From Nitrosomonas sp. (lineage in GTDB: Bacteria > Pseudomonadota > Gammaproteobacteria > Burkholderiales > Nitrosomonadaceae): DNA of 64,000 nucleotides. Made by a program: the position numbers and the translations under genes. Within the stretch, counting starts at the first letter, position 1, and the number at the start of each line of letters is the position of its first letter. Shown here one piece after another: positions 54,601 through 63,523 of the stretch. The stretch covers positions 42,890 to 106,889 of the forward strand of contig JAJHPK010000057.1 in NCBI GenBank assembly GCA_020890945.1. Direction: 5' to 3'. The notes beneath the pieces are model-generated. The model was not told where the DNA came from. It made no database searches and saw only the letters and a program-made list of their open reading frames with translations.

Positions 54601-57485
54601 GTGACGGTGCGATTACCGCTTTATTCGATATTGAAACATACCAATTAAATGACGATTCCACCAATGCACGCACCATTACGATAGGTCCTGCGGCTTTAAA
54701 TCTCATCGCCGACAATGCAAATGATACGATAACCGTCAATGCCGTTGCACTTGCGCAGAATGAATCACTGACAATATCAGCGAAGAGCTCTTCAAACTTA
54801 GTTGTTAATAATTTAGTAGGAAACGTTGATGCATCTTATTTAACTGGAACACTGACCATTACTACAGCCAATGCTGCTGATGATGGAATCGATATTGTCA
54901 CGGGAACATCTGCAACTCTTATAAATCTTGCTGCTGGAGTTGGTTCGGATTCGGTCAATATCAACGCAAATGCATTAGCGAATAACGCGGTACTAACTAT
55001 CAACTCTGGTGGTGGTTCTGCAGGAGGCGTCAGCGTTACTAATCTATCCGGTGATTTGAATGTTTCCAATCCGGCAAGCGGCACCATAGCGATAGCACTC
55101 AAAGATAACGTGGTTGATGACACGATCAATATTGCTGCTGGTGCAACAAGTCTTGTATTAATAAATGCAGCTAATAGCGACACTGTAACGGTTACGGGAT
55201 TTTTAGGAAGTAATTTTTTTGGCACTACAACGGGTACAGGTCGCTTCAATATAGCGATGGGTCTTTCCACCACTTCAATTGTTACAGGCACTGGCGATGA
55301 CACTTTGACTTTTGCGGCAGGAACTGGATTAACCAGTGCGGACTCTGTTGACGCAAATGGAGGCAGCGATAAAGTTGCGTTAACAGGTAATACAGCCGTT
55401 ACTAGCACCGACTTTAATAATGTGCGTAATATCGAAGTCATTACCTTAGAAAATACTAATACTACAGTTTCTATCACGACACTGGATACATTAGTGTCGG
55501 CCGGATCAGTGCTTACATTATCAAATGTTGCTAATTCAGGCATACTGACTTTTAATGGCAGCGCAGAAACCGATGGAAGTTTCAATATTACCGGGGGCAG
55601 TGGGAATGATGTCATTACTGGAAGTTTGGGAAATGATGTACTGAATGGCAGTGTAGGGAACGATAGTATTTCAGCCGGTTTGGGAAATGACACCCTCGTA
55701 GGCGATGCCGGAAACGACAGTTTTACTTTTGTGTCGGTTACAGGTCTGACCAATGCAGATAGCGTAGACGGTGGTACTGGCACAGATACCGTAACATTAA
55801 CCGGAAATACCGCGTTTGCAGCGTCCAATTATTTTGACAATGTCAAAAATATTGAGACGATAACCCTGGGCAATACCAATACATTAATCAATATTGTCAC
55901 ACAAGATACATTGGTTGCGGCCACAGCGATGCTGACATTGACAACTGTGAATACGGGCGGAATGCTTTTTAATGGCAGCGCTGAATTAGATGGTAAATTC
56001 TCGATTACTAGTAGTGGAATTTCAAACGATACGATTACTGGAGGAGCTGGAGCTGATAGTATTTCCGCCGGCTTAGGAAGTGACACATTATCTGGAGGAG
56101 CTGGAAACGATACTTTTACTTTTGTGTCAGTGACTGGCCTGACCAATGCAGATAGCGTAGACGGCGGTGCTGGTACTGATACTGTAACATTAACCGGAAA
56201 TACCGCATTTGCAGCGTCCAATTATTTTGACAATGTTAAAAATATTGAGACGATAACCCTGGCCAATACCAATACATTAATCAATATTGTCACACAAGAC
56301 ACATTGGTTGCGGCCGCAGCGACGCTGACATTGACAACCGCGAATACGGGCGGAATGATTTTTAATGGCAGTGCCGAATTAGATGGTAAATTCTCTATTA
56401 CTAGCACCGGAACTTCAAACGATACGATTACTGGAGGAGCTGGGGCTGATAGTATTTCAGCCGGTTTAGGAACTGACACATTATCTGGAGGAGCTGGAAA
56501 TGATACTTTTACTTTTGTGTCAGTCGCTGGTTTGACCAATGCAGATAGCGTGGACGGCGGTGCTGGTACTGATACTGTAGCATTAACCGGAAATACCGCA
56601 TTTGCAGCTTCCAATTATTTTGACAATGTCTCCAATATCGAAACAATTACGCTTGGTAATACAACTACGGCGGTAAACATTGCCACAGTAGATATTCTGG
56701 TGGCAGCAGGTGCAACACTGACGTTATCCACTGCTAGCAGTTCCGGTATTTTAACTTTTAATGGCAGCGCCGAAACCAATGGTGCTTTCACAATTACTGG
56801 CGGTAGTGGAAATGACGTAATAACGGGAGGATCAGGCAACGATACATTAGTGGGTGGCGCCGGCAATGACACATTGACGGGCAGGGCAGGTAACGACAAT
56901 ATTACTGGAGAAGGCGGCGCAGATAATATTTTCCTAGGAAGCAATGCAAATGATAATGTACAACAAACAGTGATTTATAACGCATCATCGGATGGTGCAG
57001 CTTCAGGCGCAAATACTGGTTGGGATTCCATTACTGATTTTGATGCAAATGCAAACAATGCAACTGATGATCAATTTAAAATATCTAATGCACTAAAAAC
57101 ATTAGTAGATGACGATGCGGACGGAGTACTGGATTATTCTGCGAGCAATGCTACCGATCTAGGAAATCAAGCTATTGTGGGTGGTGCAAATCAAGAAGCA
57201 ACGGTATTATTTGACACGGAGATTGAAATCGCATTTTCTGATTTTACAACGGCTGGTTTGGCGAATGTAACTGCAGAATTGTCTGAGGAAATCGATTTTA
57301 CCAATATCGCAACCGGTCAAGAACATTTGTTTGTCATCAATTTCTCCACAACGCAAACGGCACTTGTACTTTATAAAGCAAGTTTAGGAGGCGACGACTT
57401 GATTGTCGCTTCAGACATTCAAATTCTGGGCATCGTAACGCACAATGACGGTACCGGATTGATAGCCAGTAATGTGATTTTTTAG
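51636..57485 (+). CDS. Giant repetitive RTX/adhesin-type surface protein
   Basis: 1949 residues with no signal peptide and apparently no Cys. Residues ~1-140 resemble DUF4214-type modules of type-I-secreted proteins. Residues ~178-320 form an adhesin-type domain (VFADLNGDGLHNPNESI, PPGSTVITPLTTL). A Ca-loop (GDVNGDGVKD, ~477) and a Gly/Pro linker follow. Next come four 123-residue repeats (~579-1070), then about four ~131-residue repeats each carrying RTX-like GGxGNDxL turns, and a T1SS-like C-terminus. Calcium-dependent folding after type I secretion is expected from the family. No type I exporter genes lie in the window. No ribosome site is visible before the ATG. Confidence 0.82.
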   Translation: MNDNLIELVRTVYMMFRAAPGAIYLGEFSSFIKQTGKTVKDLAINLSQTDVFKQSLYSEKLSNHDFSNQFVESTVGSLVDQADKSWAVNEIEKMLDSGQSRGEVIHWAATALSSVDAANPYWGVAAQQFNHQVEVASFYSIDQAGPATDLFVLQQVPAGVSHELSSVVATVNLLSAKVNGKVIDGYIKNSTVFADLNGDGLHNPNESITTTDTVGQFSLPAISGFGDLIAFGGIDISTGIALEGSLTAPPGSTVITPLTTLIDAMSKFDHTAITVNNAKLLNGIGITANVNLLHYDPINEALRASDDVTLTNLALKIHKASTQVSLLVSQTASLLVGAKLAANETVAINQGYAILAASLVNTLNPVDFTSQYTVFTFIEAVIKSLGVDQTTLNNSGDLIIDAAKIITNLNQAIASVPVESNNKQTILSTIAAIQIVAEQIENSMQTDAAAGSLDNLLEATSTNKLSAAVGLAGPNVGDVNGDGVKDPLPTQFSGGGGGSGGNSVPPPPPSSEFFLATNSTSFNGTAKDDTLSISTSAALTPLVMTAVTLDGAGGNNTLKVQDGSDIAASTVVNFQNLIFDPVGVVGTHDVTLSAIQNQYFTGTVTAAGTGTNAEKITIVGDGAVTTFIGVEHYLVNDDSTNNRAITISQVNTNVTADSVSDAVNFIVGSLSYTGTISGENAVPDQITIGNGANISSASISNVNALTLASGAAVTMSALQSQGFTGTITAPGSGAGGEAITIVGNGAVTAVNDIENYVIGDDTTNARTITILGANSHITANSTTDSINFNIGGVTFTGTLVGDSTVTDSLSLANGADISGASISNVNALTLASGAAVTMSALQSQGFTGAITAPGSGAGGETITIVGDGAVTAVNDIENYVIGDDTTNARTIAILDANSHITANSTTDSINFNVDGMTFTGTLVGDSTVTDSLSLANGADISGASMSNVSSLTLASGAAVTLSVAQNEGFIGATTASGSGINGQKVIIQGDGAITALFDIETYQLNDDSTNARTITIGPAALNLIADNANDTITVNAVALAQNESLTISAKSSSNLVVNNLVGNVDASYLTGTLTITTANAADDGIDIVTGTSATLINLAAGVGSDSVNINANALANNAVLTINSGGGSAGGVSVTNLSGDLNVSNPASGTIAIALKDNVVDDTINIAAGATSLVLINAANSDTVTVTGFLGSNFFGTTTGTGRFNIAMGLSTTSIVTGTGDDTLTFAAGTGLTSADSVDANGGSDKVALTGNTAVTSTDFNNVRNIEVITLENTNTTVSITTLDTLVSAGSVLTLSNVANSGILTFNGSAETDGSFNITGGSGNDVITGSLGNDVLNGSVGNDSISAGLGNDTLVGDAGNDSFTFVSVTGLTNADSVDGGTGTDTVTLTGNTAFAASNYFDNVKNIETITLGNTNTLINIVTQDTLVAATAMLTLTTVNTGGMLFNGSAELDGKFSITSSGISNDTITGGAGADSISAGLGSDTLSGGAGNDTFTFVSVTGLTNADSVDGGAGTDTVTLTGNTAFAASNYFDNVKNIETITLANTNTLINIVTQDTLVAAAATLTLTTANTGGMIFNGSAELDGKFSITSTGTSNDTITGGAGADSISAGLGTDTLSGGAGNDTFTFVSVAGLTNADSVDGGAGTDTVALTGNTAFAASNYFDNVSNIETITLGNTTTAVNIATVDILVAAGATLTLSTASSSGILTFNGSAETNGAFTITGGSGNDVITGGSGNDTLVGGAGNDTLTGRAGNDNITGEGGADNIFLGSNANDNVQQTVIYNASSDGAASGANTGWDSITDFDANANNATDDQFKISNALKTLVDDDADGVLDYSASNATDLGNQAIVGGANQEATVLFDTEIEIAFSDFTTAGLANVTAELSEEIDFTNIATGQEHLFVINFSTTQTALVLYKASLGGDDLIVASDIQILGIVTHNDGTGLIASNVIF
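53370..54845 (+). repeat. Tandem repeat, 369-bp unit, four copies
   Basis: Equivalent points at 53409, 53778, 54147 and 54516 are exactly 369 bases apart (123 codons). Copies two and three are nearly identical in DNA; one and four are diverged. They encode the TMSALQSQGFTG ... AVNDIENYVIGDDTTNARTI module. Confidence 0.92.
55310..56950 (+). repeat. Tandem repeat, 393-bp unit with RTX turns
   Basis: GTGTC in TFVSVTGLTNADSVDGG occurs at 55731, 56124 and 56517, exactly 393 bases apart (131 codons). A diverged copy precedes (from ~55310, longer by extra RTX turns) and another follows. RTX-like nonapeptide clusters end each unit. Confidence 0.9.
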
Positions 57486-58078
57486 AGAACTTAAGATTGT
57501 TTTATTAATCGCGTCATTGCCTATCTCTAATTTTTAAGATTAGATGATGAAAGACCTTTGCATGGTTGCAATTTTGATTGATCACTCGGATGCTGTTATT
57601 GATTTTTAAATTCCTAGCTAAGAGTGAATTATCTTGATTTGTTTGAAAGAACATGCCTAAAAATACTCAATTACTTTACAAATTCATCGGAATTAAACTG
57701 AAATGAGGTATTTGTGGTATTTTACAAAAATATACCAAAATCCTGGTATTCGCATGGTTAACCAAGATTGCAGCTGTGCGAAGTTTTCATTATGTATCTG
57801 TTAAATAAGCAACTTCATTTGCCTTTGCACAAAGGATAATGAGCTGTTACTATGCGCCGTGGCTATAGATAGCGATCTTGGAAATTGTCTCTTTCAATGA
57901 GTACATTCCAATCAGGTTGTGTGGTTAGCTTTTACAATACTATCAAACTTCAAGAAATATTATAAAGAGTTGAATTGTTAACTTTTTATAAATTCTTCAT
58001 CGTTATCAACAGTATTTCAATCAATGGTTCGGTAGACAATCCTGAACTCTGAAATTTCCTAGACTTAAGGAGAGTATT
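57486..58078. other. Gene-free region between RTX gene and sugar dehydrogenase
   Basis: 593 AT-rich bases. A small inverted repeat ATACCA-N6-TGGTAT lies at 57732-57749. AGACCTTTGCAT near 57551 resembles an IS5-type end but has no partner. The promoter of the sugar dehydrogenase must lie here; none is clear. Confidence 0.4.
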
Positions 58079-59197
58079 ATGTATTCAAATCAATTCTCAG
58101 CGAGAATAAAAAAATTTATAAAATGTTCGATAGTTGTGGTTGCAATAGTATTGTTTCCCGTACAAACATACGCTGCTGTTCCGTCAGGATTCAGCCAGAA
58201 GGTCGTTGCAGAAAATTTAGTCAATCCAACGCGTTTGGTCATTGCACCGGATGGTCGTGTCTTTATTGCGGAACAAGCAGGGCTTATTAAAATTGTTGAG
58301 AAAGGTACTGTGTTGTCACAGCCATTCCTGGATATTGCAACCCGTGTTGATAGTCAAGGTGAAAGAGGTTTGCTGGGAATTGCGTTTGATCCTAATTTCT
58401 TAGTCAATCAATGGGTGTATGTGTTTTATACCAGCAAATCACCGGTAATTCATAATCGTGTGAGTCGTTTTAAAGCGAATGGTGATACGGTCTTACCAGA
58501 TAGTGAAGATGTATTGTTAGACATTCAACCATCTGGATCGTCAAAAGAACACAATGCAGGCGCAATCGGTTTTGGTGCGGATGGGAAACTCTATATTGCA
58601 GTGGGTGATGGTGGCGTTGCTAGTAATGCGCAATCATTAGCTAACTTAAAGGGAAAAATGCTTCGCATTAATAAGGATGGCAGTATCCCGACGGATAATC
58701 CTTTTTATAATAGTGCGAGTGGCGTCAATCGAGCTATTTGGGCAAAAGGGCTCAGGAATCCATATAATTTTGATGTGCAGCCTGGCTCAGGACGGATTTA
58801 TGTGAATGACGTCGGAGAGGATAGCTGGGAAGAGGTGAATCAAATCATTAAGGGGGCGAATTATGGTTGGCCGATTAAAGAAGGAAAGAGCACGGATACA
58901 CGTTTTCGCAATCCTATAATCGTTTATCCGCATGCTACGAATTTGCCATGTACCGCAATTATCGGTAGCGCATTTTATAATCCAATCAAAGATGAATTTC
59001 CTAAAGATTATGTAGGTGATTATTTTTATGGAGATTTTTGTGGTGGATGGATTCGCCGTTATGATATTGCTACGAACAAGTCTGTTTCATTTGCAACTGG
59101 AATGGGGCAAATGGTTGATTTTCAGACAGCCCCGGATGGAACACTTTATGTCTTAAGAAAAGATGGGGGAATACTGTATTCAATTACCTTTCCGTAA
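58079..59197 (+). CDS. PQQ-type soluble aldose sugar dehydrogenase, exported
   Basis: 372 residues. The signal peptide (KCSIVVVAIVLFPVQTYA-AVP) leads into a six-bladed propeller: RLVIAPDGRVFIAEQAG, ERGLLGIAFDPNF, EHNAGAIGFGADGKLYIAVGDGG (His of the PQQ site), KGLRNPYNFD, NDVGEDSWEEVN, NYGWP. This is the GDSH/Asd family, periplasmic oxidation of sugars with PQQ. AAGGAG precedes the ATG. No PQQ synthesis genes are in the window. Confidence 0.9.
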   Translation: MYSNQFSARIKKFIKCSIVVVAIVLFPVQTYAAVPSGFSQKVVAENLVNPTRLVIAPDGRVFIAEQAGLIKIVEKGTVLSQPFLDIATRVDSQGERGLLGIAFDPNFLVNQWVYVFYTSKSPVIHNRVSRFKANGDTVLPDSEDVLLDIQPSGSSKEHNAGAIGFGADGKLYIAVGDGGVASNAQSLANLKGKMLRINKDGSIPTDNPFYNSASGVNRAIWAKGLRNPYNFDVQPGSGRIYVNDVGEDSWEEVNQIIKGANYGWPIKEGKSTDTRFRNPIIVYPHATNLPCTAIIGSAFYNPIKDEFPKDYVGDYFYGDFCGGWIRRYDIATNKSVSFATGMGQMVDFQTAPDGTLYVLRKDGGILYSITFP

Positions 59198-59229
59198 TCT
59201 GTAAAGATTTTATGGGGTAGCCTGTTAGA

Positions 59230-60219
59230 TTATTTGTCTGGTTTCGCGTGTATAAAATCAATCACTGCTGTTGATAAGTCATCTAATAGGCAATCAAATT
59301 CATTTATTTCATGAGTTTTACTTAAGCCGCGTAACCAAGTAAGTTGTCGCTTTGCAAGTTGACGAGTCGCAGCGACTCCCATCTCAAATAATTCTTGGTG
59401 ATTGATTTGATTCTGCAGGTATAACCAACTTTGGCGATAACCGACGCAACGCATGGAAGGGCATTGCATATCGAGCGTTGGAAAGCGTTGACGAAGCGAG
59501 ATGACTTCGTCAACCAATCCTGCGTCTAACATTGTCTTGAAACGTGTTGCAATCCGCTGATGTAGCAGGCTTCTATCACTGGGGGATAGCGCAATTTGGA
59601 TGGTTTGATAGGGAAAATCAACGGTGTGCTGCGAGTTATGAATTAATTCGGACACCGATTTTTTAGTCAACATGCAGATTTCTAATGCGCGTTGTATGCG
59701 CTGACTATCGGTTTGTTTGATCCGTTCAGCGGTTTGTGGGTCGAGTTGTGAAAGTTTTTTGTGCATAGCCGGCCAGCCAAGCACTAACGCTTCTTTTTCC
59801 AGAGCTGAACGAAGATTCTTGTCAGCCGAAGGAAATTCCGACAATCCTTCTAATAAAGCCTTAAAGTACAGCATAGTACCGCCAACTAACAGGGGAATTT
59901 TGCCTCGTTCAGTGATGGCTTTCATCAGAGATAAAGCATCCAGACGAAACTGTGCGGCGGAATAACTCTGATCTGGGTCGATGACATCAATCAAGTGATG
60001 TGTCACTTGTTGAAGTGTTATTGAATTTGGTTTGGCCGTACCAATATCCATGCAGCGATATACTTGCGCTGAATCGACGCTAATAATCTCCACTGGAAAA
60101 TGAGCTGCGATATCCAGTGCGATTTGACTTTTGCCACTGGCTGTAGGGCCCATTAAAAAAATGGCTGTGGGTAAAGATCCAGTGGGTACTGTTTTCAGAT
60201 TATGAAGTGTGTAATTCAA
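59230..60219 (-). CDS. miaA: tRNA dimethylallyltransferase
   Basis: 329 residues: FLMGPTASGKSQIA (P-loop), ISVDSAQVYRCMDIGTAKP, HHLIDVIDP, LVGGTMLYFKALLEG, RIQRALEI. MiaA puts dimethylallyl on A37 of tRNAs reading U-initial codons. Convergent with the sugar dehydrogenase. Confidence 0.96.
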   Translation of the reverse strand: MNYTLHNLKTVPTGSLPTAIFLMGPTASGKSQIALDIAAHFPVEIISVDSAQVYRCMDIGTAKPNSITLQQVTHHLIDVIDPDQSYSAAQFRLDALSLMKAITERGKIPLLVGGTMLYFKALLEGLSEFPSADKNLRSALEKEALVLGWPAMHKKLSQLDPQTAERIKQTDSQRIQRALEICMLTKKSVSELIHNSQHTVDFPYQTIQIALSPSDRSLLHQRIATRFKTMLDAGLVDEVISLRQRFPTLDMQCPSMRCVGYRQSWLYLQNQINHQELFEMGVAATRQLAKRQLTWLRGLSKTHEINEFDCLLDDLSTAVIDFIHAKPDK

Positions 60220-60354
60220 TGATGAATGTCTAATGGTGCTGTCGATTTAATGCAGCATTATCAATTTAATCGTGCTGAATTTAAAGTAGTCGTTGGACAA
60301 ATGATTAAAGTGGGCTAAACTTGAATTAAGTTAGATATTATCGAGGATAATGCT

Positions 60355-60543
60355 TTGAAAATTTTTGCGATAGTCGTTTTTCTATTAATTGTGTATAGCA
60401 TGGCTTCTGCGCTGTACTATATGTATAAAGATAAAGGCCATTCGACACGGATGGTGCGATCATTAAGTATCCGTATCGGTTTGTCGTTTTTCTTGTTTAT
60501 TGTCATGATGATAGCCCATCGTCTTGGTATGAATGGCGGATAA
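60355..60543 (+). CDS. Twin transmembrane protein (DUF2909)
   Basis: 62 residues with two helices (IFAIVVFLLIVYSMASALYYM and LSIRIGLSFFLFIVMMIAHRL) joined by a basic loop. The start is TTG with GAGG about eight bases upstream. The family is small and conserved in beta- and gammaproteobacteria, usually near cytochrome oxidase assembly genes; here no such gene is adjacent. Confidence 0.85.
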   Translation: MKIFAIVVFLLIVYSMASALYYMYKDKGHSTRMVRSLSIRIGLSFFLFIVMMIAHRLGMNGG

Positions 60544-60647
60544 CTAAAATTGTGAAATTGAGAGTCCTGTAAACATTAGCGACGGACATTCTTCATTCAG
60601 ATTTTGCAACTTAAAACGATGTTGCCTACGAATTCACTGGATGCTTC

Positions 60648-61286
60648 TCAGTCCCAAATGACCATTTTGAAGCGTTCTTTGACAATGCCAAAATAATTGC
60701 ACTTCCAGTCGCTTTGTGAGAAAAAATCCAAGTGATGCCAGTGATTTTTTAGTTTAAGTATATTAGCAGCCGCATCGTCCCAATCGATTGAAGCAAATTT
60801 ATGTTGTAATTGCTCCTTGCGTTCTGCTACTTCTGGATAGTCGAAACCATCATATTCCCAATGTAAAACTTCAAAAACATTACCAGCACGGTCAACATAA
60901 TCCATGCTGAAATCGAGTCCCCATTTCGGACGCATTTTAATGATTTTGAAAATGAGAGGATTTTTATCTGCCCACTGCTCCAATTGTTCAAGTGCTTCTC
61001 CGGCGTATCCTTTGCGTTCAAATAACAAACTGTGATTCAGTACAGCCCCTTCGTTTTTTGCTGCTTGAATAAACCAAGGTGCTTTTAGGGCGAATCTATG
61101 CTCTCGATGAGAATGCATATTACCGAGATTAATTTTCGCATAGTTTTTTTCCAAGTTAGTTAAATCGTAACCATTTTGATCAAAAAGAGCGAGTTCGCGC
61201 GGAGAAGGTGAGCGTAATTTTTTGAGAGGTTTACTCCAATAACCTTCAGGGTTTAATTGATTATTTGTGAGTTGTAAATAAGACAT
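60648..61286 (-). CDS. Hypothetical protein, about 212 residues
   Basis: Family not recognised. The chain is soluble, rich in Trp, His and aromatic residues, with no signal peptide or membrane helix: INLGNMHSHREHRFALKAPWF, LEQWADKNPLIFKIIKMRPKWGLDFSMDYVD, VFEVLHWEYDGFDYPEV. The frame extends to 61352; Met at 61286 or 61334 are equally possible starts, and none has a clear ribosome site. Coding is supported by length and composition. Convergent spacing to the DUF2909 gene is about 100 bp. Confidence 0.65.
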   Translation of the reverse strand: MSYLQLTNNQLNPEGYWSKPLKKLRSPSPRELALFDQNGYDLTNLEKNYAKINLGNMHSHREHRFALKAPWFIQAAKNEGAVLNHSLLFERKGYAGEALEQLEQWADKNPLIFKIIKMRPKWGLDFSMDYVDRAGNVFEVLHWEYDGFDYPEVAERKEQLQHKFASIDWDDAAANILKLKNHWHHLDFFSQSDWKCNYFGIVKERFKMVIWD

Positions 61287-61460
61287 CGATGATAGCGTTT
61301 TTTGGGAAAAATAATGGCAGGAATCTTTATGCATTCCAATTGAAGCGCGCAACTAAGTAGCAAAATCTCTATTATATATAGGATCGAGTCTCGAATAATG
61401 ATTCTTTTCTGATCGCTATCACGAGATTTTTCTATCATTCGGAAGTGAATTAAGTTTGCC

Positions 61461-62681
61461 ATGAGCACAGTAAAAAGAATTTGCAAAGATGTTGCCATCA
61501 TAGGGGCAGGCGCGGCCGGTATGATGTGCGCGATCGAGGCTGGCAAACGTGGGCGCCGTGTCATATTAATCGATCATGCGCGTCAATTAGGAGAAAAAAT
61601 TCGAATTTCAGGGGGTGGACGTTGCAATTTTACTAACCGTTACTGTTCACCTGAATATTTCATTTCTAATAATCCGCATTTTTGTCGATCGGCATTAGCG
61701 CGTTTTACTCCGCAAGATTTCATGGCGCTTATTAACAAGCACGGCATTCGTTACCATGAAAAAAAGCTGGGACAATTGTTTTGTGATGAAAATGCTCAGC
61801 AAATCATTGATATGTTGCAGGAAGAATGCGCTGCTGTTGGCGTGGACTGGCAAATGCCTTCTCAAGTCAAGGAGGTGCAATACCAAGCCGGAAATGGATC
61901 TGGCACGCAAACATTTCTGATCGTCACCGAACGTAACACGATTGAAGCCGAATCATTGGTCGTTGCTACAGGTGGATTATCGATTCCTCAAATTGGAGCG
62001 AGTAGCTATGGATATCAAATTGCTAATCAGTTTGATATTGCAGTTATACCGCTGCGACCTGGTTTGGTGGGTTTGACATTCAACGCCGAAGAATTCCTGC
62101 AGTTCAAAGGGATATCCGGGCTTTCCATCGATGCCGAAGTCAGTTGCAATGGAGCGATCTTTCGTGAGCAGGTGTTATTTACTCATCGCGGTTTAAGCGG
62201 ACCTGCTATTTTACAAATTTCATCGTATTGGCAACCCAAACAAGCAATCCATATCAATGTATTGCCTTCACACACTGCGACAGAGATATTTAGTGAGGTT
62301 AGAAACAGTTCAGTACTGTTGAGCAATCTACTATCGCGCTTCTTGCCTAAGCGTTTTGTGCAAATTTGGTGCGATACTATTTGCAACGAACTATCACTTG
62401 CTATTCAACCGATCAACCGCTATTCCGATGCAGAATTGCAACAAATTGCAGACAAACTACACTGCTGGCAAGTTTTTCCGAGTGGTACGGTCGGCTACAA
62501 AAAAGCTGAAGTAACGATTGGCGGCGTGGATACACGCGAATTGTCTTCAAAAACGATGCAAGCCAATCGTGTTCCAGGTCTTTATTTTATTGGCGAAGTC
62601 GTTGATGTGACAGGTCATTTAGGTGGGTTCAATTTTCAGTGGGCGTGGGCGTCAGGACATGCGGCAGGACAGTTTGTGTAA
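61461..62681 (+). CDS. HI0933-family FAD-dependent oxidoreductase
   Basis: 406 residues: VAIIGAGAAGMMCAIEAGKRG (FAD), GEKIRISGGGRCNFTNR, VVATGGLSIPQIGASSYGY, FTHRGLSGPAILQIS, and LYFIGEVVDVTGHLGGFNFQWAWASG at the end. This matches the YhiN/HI0933 flavoprotein group, which includes enzymes called aminoacetone oxidases; true substrates are not known. Confidence 0.92.
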   Translation: MSTVKRICKDVAIIGAGAAGMMCAIEAGKRGRRVILIDHARQLGEKIRISGGGRCNFTNRYCSPEYFISNNPHFCRSALARFTPQDFMALINKHGIRYHEKKLGQLFCDENAQQIIDMLQEECAAVGVDWQMPSQVKEVQYQAGNGSGTQTFLIVTERNTIEAESLVVATGGLSIPQIGASSYGYQIANQFDIAVIPLRPGLVGLTFNAEEFLQFKGISGLSIDAEVSCNGAIFREQVLFTHRGLSGPAILQISSYWQPKQAIHINVLPSHTATEIFSEVRNSSVLLSNLLSRFLPKRFVQIWCDTICNELSLAIQPINRYSDAELQQIADKLHCWQVFPSGTVGYKKAEVTIGGVDTRELSSKTMQANRVPGLYFIGEVVDVTGHLGGFNFQWAWASGHAAGQFV

Positions 62682-62998
62682 CTCTTACGAGATCTTACAT
62701 GGACGCCCACGATTTGCAAGGCATTCAATAGTTGATGATGAATTGGTTTAGATTGCAGCCATACATTCGGATTACTATTGGAGAACGAGCTCCTATCCCT
62801 GATGGAATTCGCTAAATGGCTCCTGATCATTGCAGCGCACTCGAAGTGCCAGGTCTCGTTAAGGTTAAGCTATTTACGGTCTTACCAAATTCGCCATCAC
62901 GTCATGATTGCCTTAGCAATCGGCGGTAAATTGTCCTTACTAAATGCTACTAATCGTTTCTATAGATCGTTGATCAAATTAATCCAAATACTAATCAC
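62682..62998. other. Gene-free region before IS remnants
   Basis: About 317 bases. No supported gene; likely degraded mobile DNA, but no family could be named. Confidence 0.4.
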
Positions 62999-63228
62999 AC
63001 TGGTATGAGGTCAGCTTTGAATGAGGTATTTTGGGTCAATAGCGCCCAAATAATAGGCGCATTTTTGTTGGCTAAAGCGACTGCCACTACATTTTTATTG
63101 CGCCTTGTCAATATTTTTCCAAGCCAGTTGTCAGATATTTCCTTGTTACTGACAACCTTGTTGGCACCCAGTTTAACTTCCTTGAGCAGTGAAATGATCT
63201 GCTGCTCGCGATATTTCGATTTCTTCAT
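62995..63228 (-). pseudogene. Chimeric remnant: IS3 orfA start joined to IS110 end
   Basis: One 77-codon frame begins MKKSKYREQQIISLLKEVKLGA, the start of an IS3-family OrfA. It then switches near residue 25 to NKEISDNWLGKILTRRNKNVVAVALANKNAPIIWALL, the C-terminus of an IS110-family transposase. The join must come from an insertion or deletion between two elements. Differences from the IS110 copy at 10847 show a separate IS110 lineage. Confidence 0.75.
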
Positions 63229-63229
63229 C

Positions 63230-63421
63230 TTAGAGCTCCTTTTGGTTAAGAAACTCTACTTCAAACTGGCTCAATTTACCGAGGAGACTACATTGTGCCT
63301 CAGCTTCCGTCTTTAAATGCCTCCTGACTGTGATACGAGATAACTTTAACGATCGTGCTATCGAACTGATACTTTCCTTGCTGACAAAATGTCGCCTTCT
63401 GATTTCGGCAATTATATTCAT
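63230..63421 (-). pseudogene. IS21-family IstA N-terminal fragment
   Basis: From Met at 63421: MNIIAEIRRRHFVSKESISS, then IARSLKLSRITVRRHLKTEAE, the helix-turn-helix start of IstA. It ends after about 63 codons against the IS3/IS110 chimera; the DDE domain and IstB are missing. Confidence 0.75.
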
Positions 63422-63523
63422 CTCTATCACTCCAGAGTTCCCCAGCAAAATGCCGGAAATTTATCATCTCAGAGTGGATAGTTTTGCATGCCGATTGACA
63501 AAGGGGCTCATTGCTCATTCAGC

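Noticed and set aside
53370-54845. CRISPR-like array
   Set aside because: The repeated unit is 369 bp, coding throughout and in frame; there are no short repeats with unique spacers anywhere in the window.
54836-56944. Long antisense open frames in the giant gene (330, 130, 130 and 109 codons)
   Set aside because: They repeat with the 393-bp period of the sense repeats and have monotonous Val/Pro/Ser composition, so they are mirror frames of the repeat, not genes.
57550-57563. AGACCTTTGCAT as another IS5-type terminus
   Set aside because: The match is short, and no inverted partner or neighbouring homology to the 110-bp element is present.
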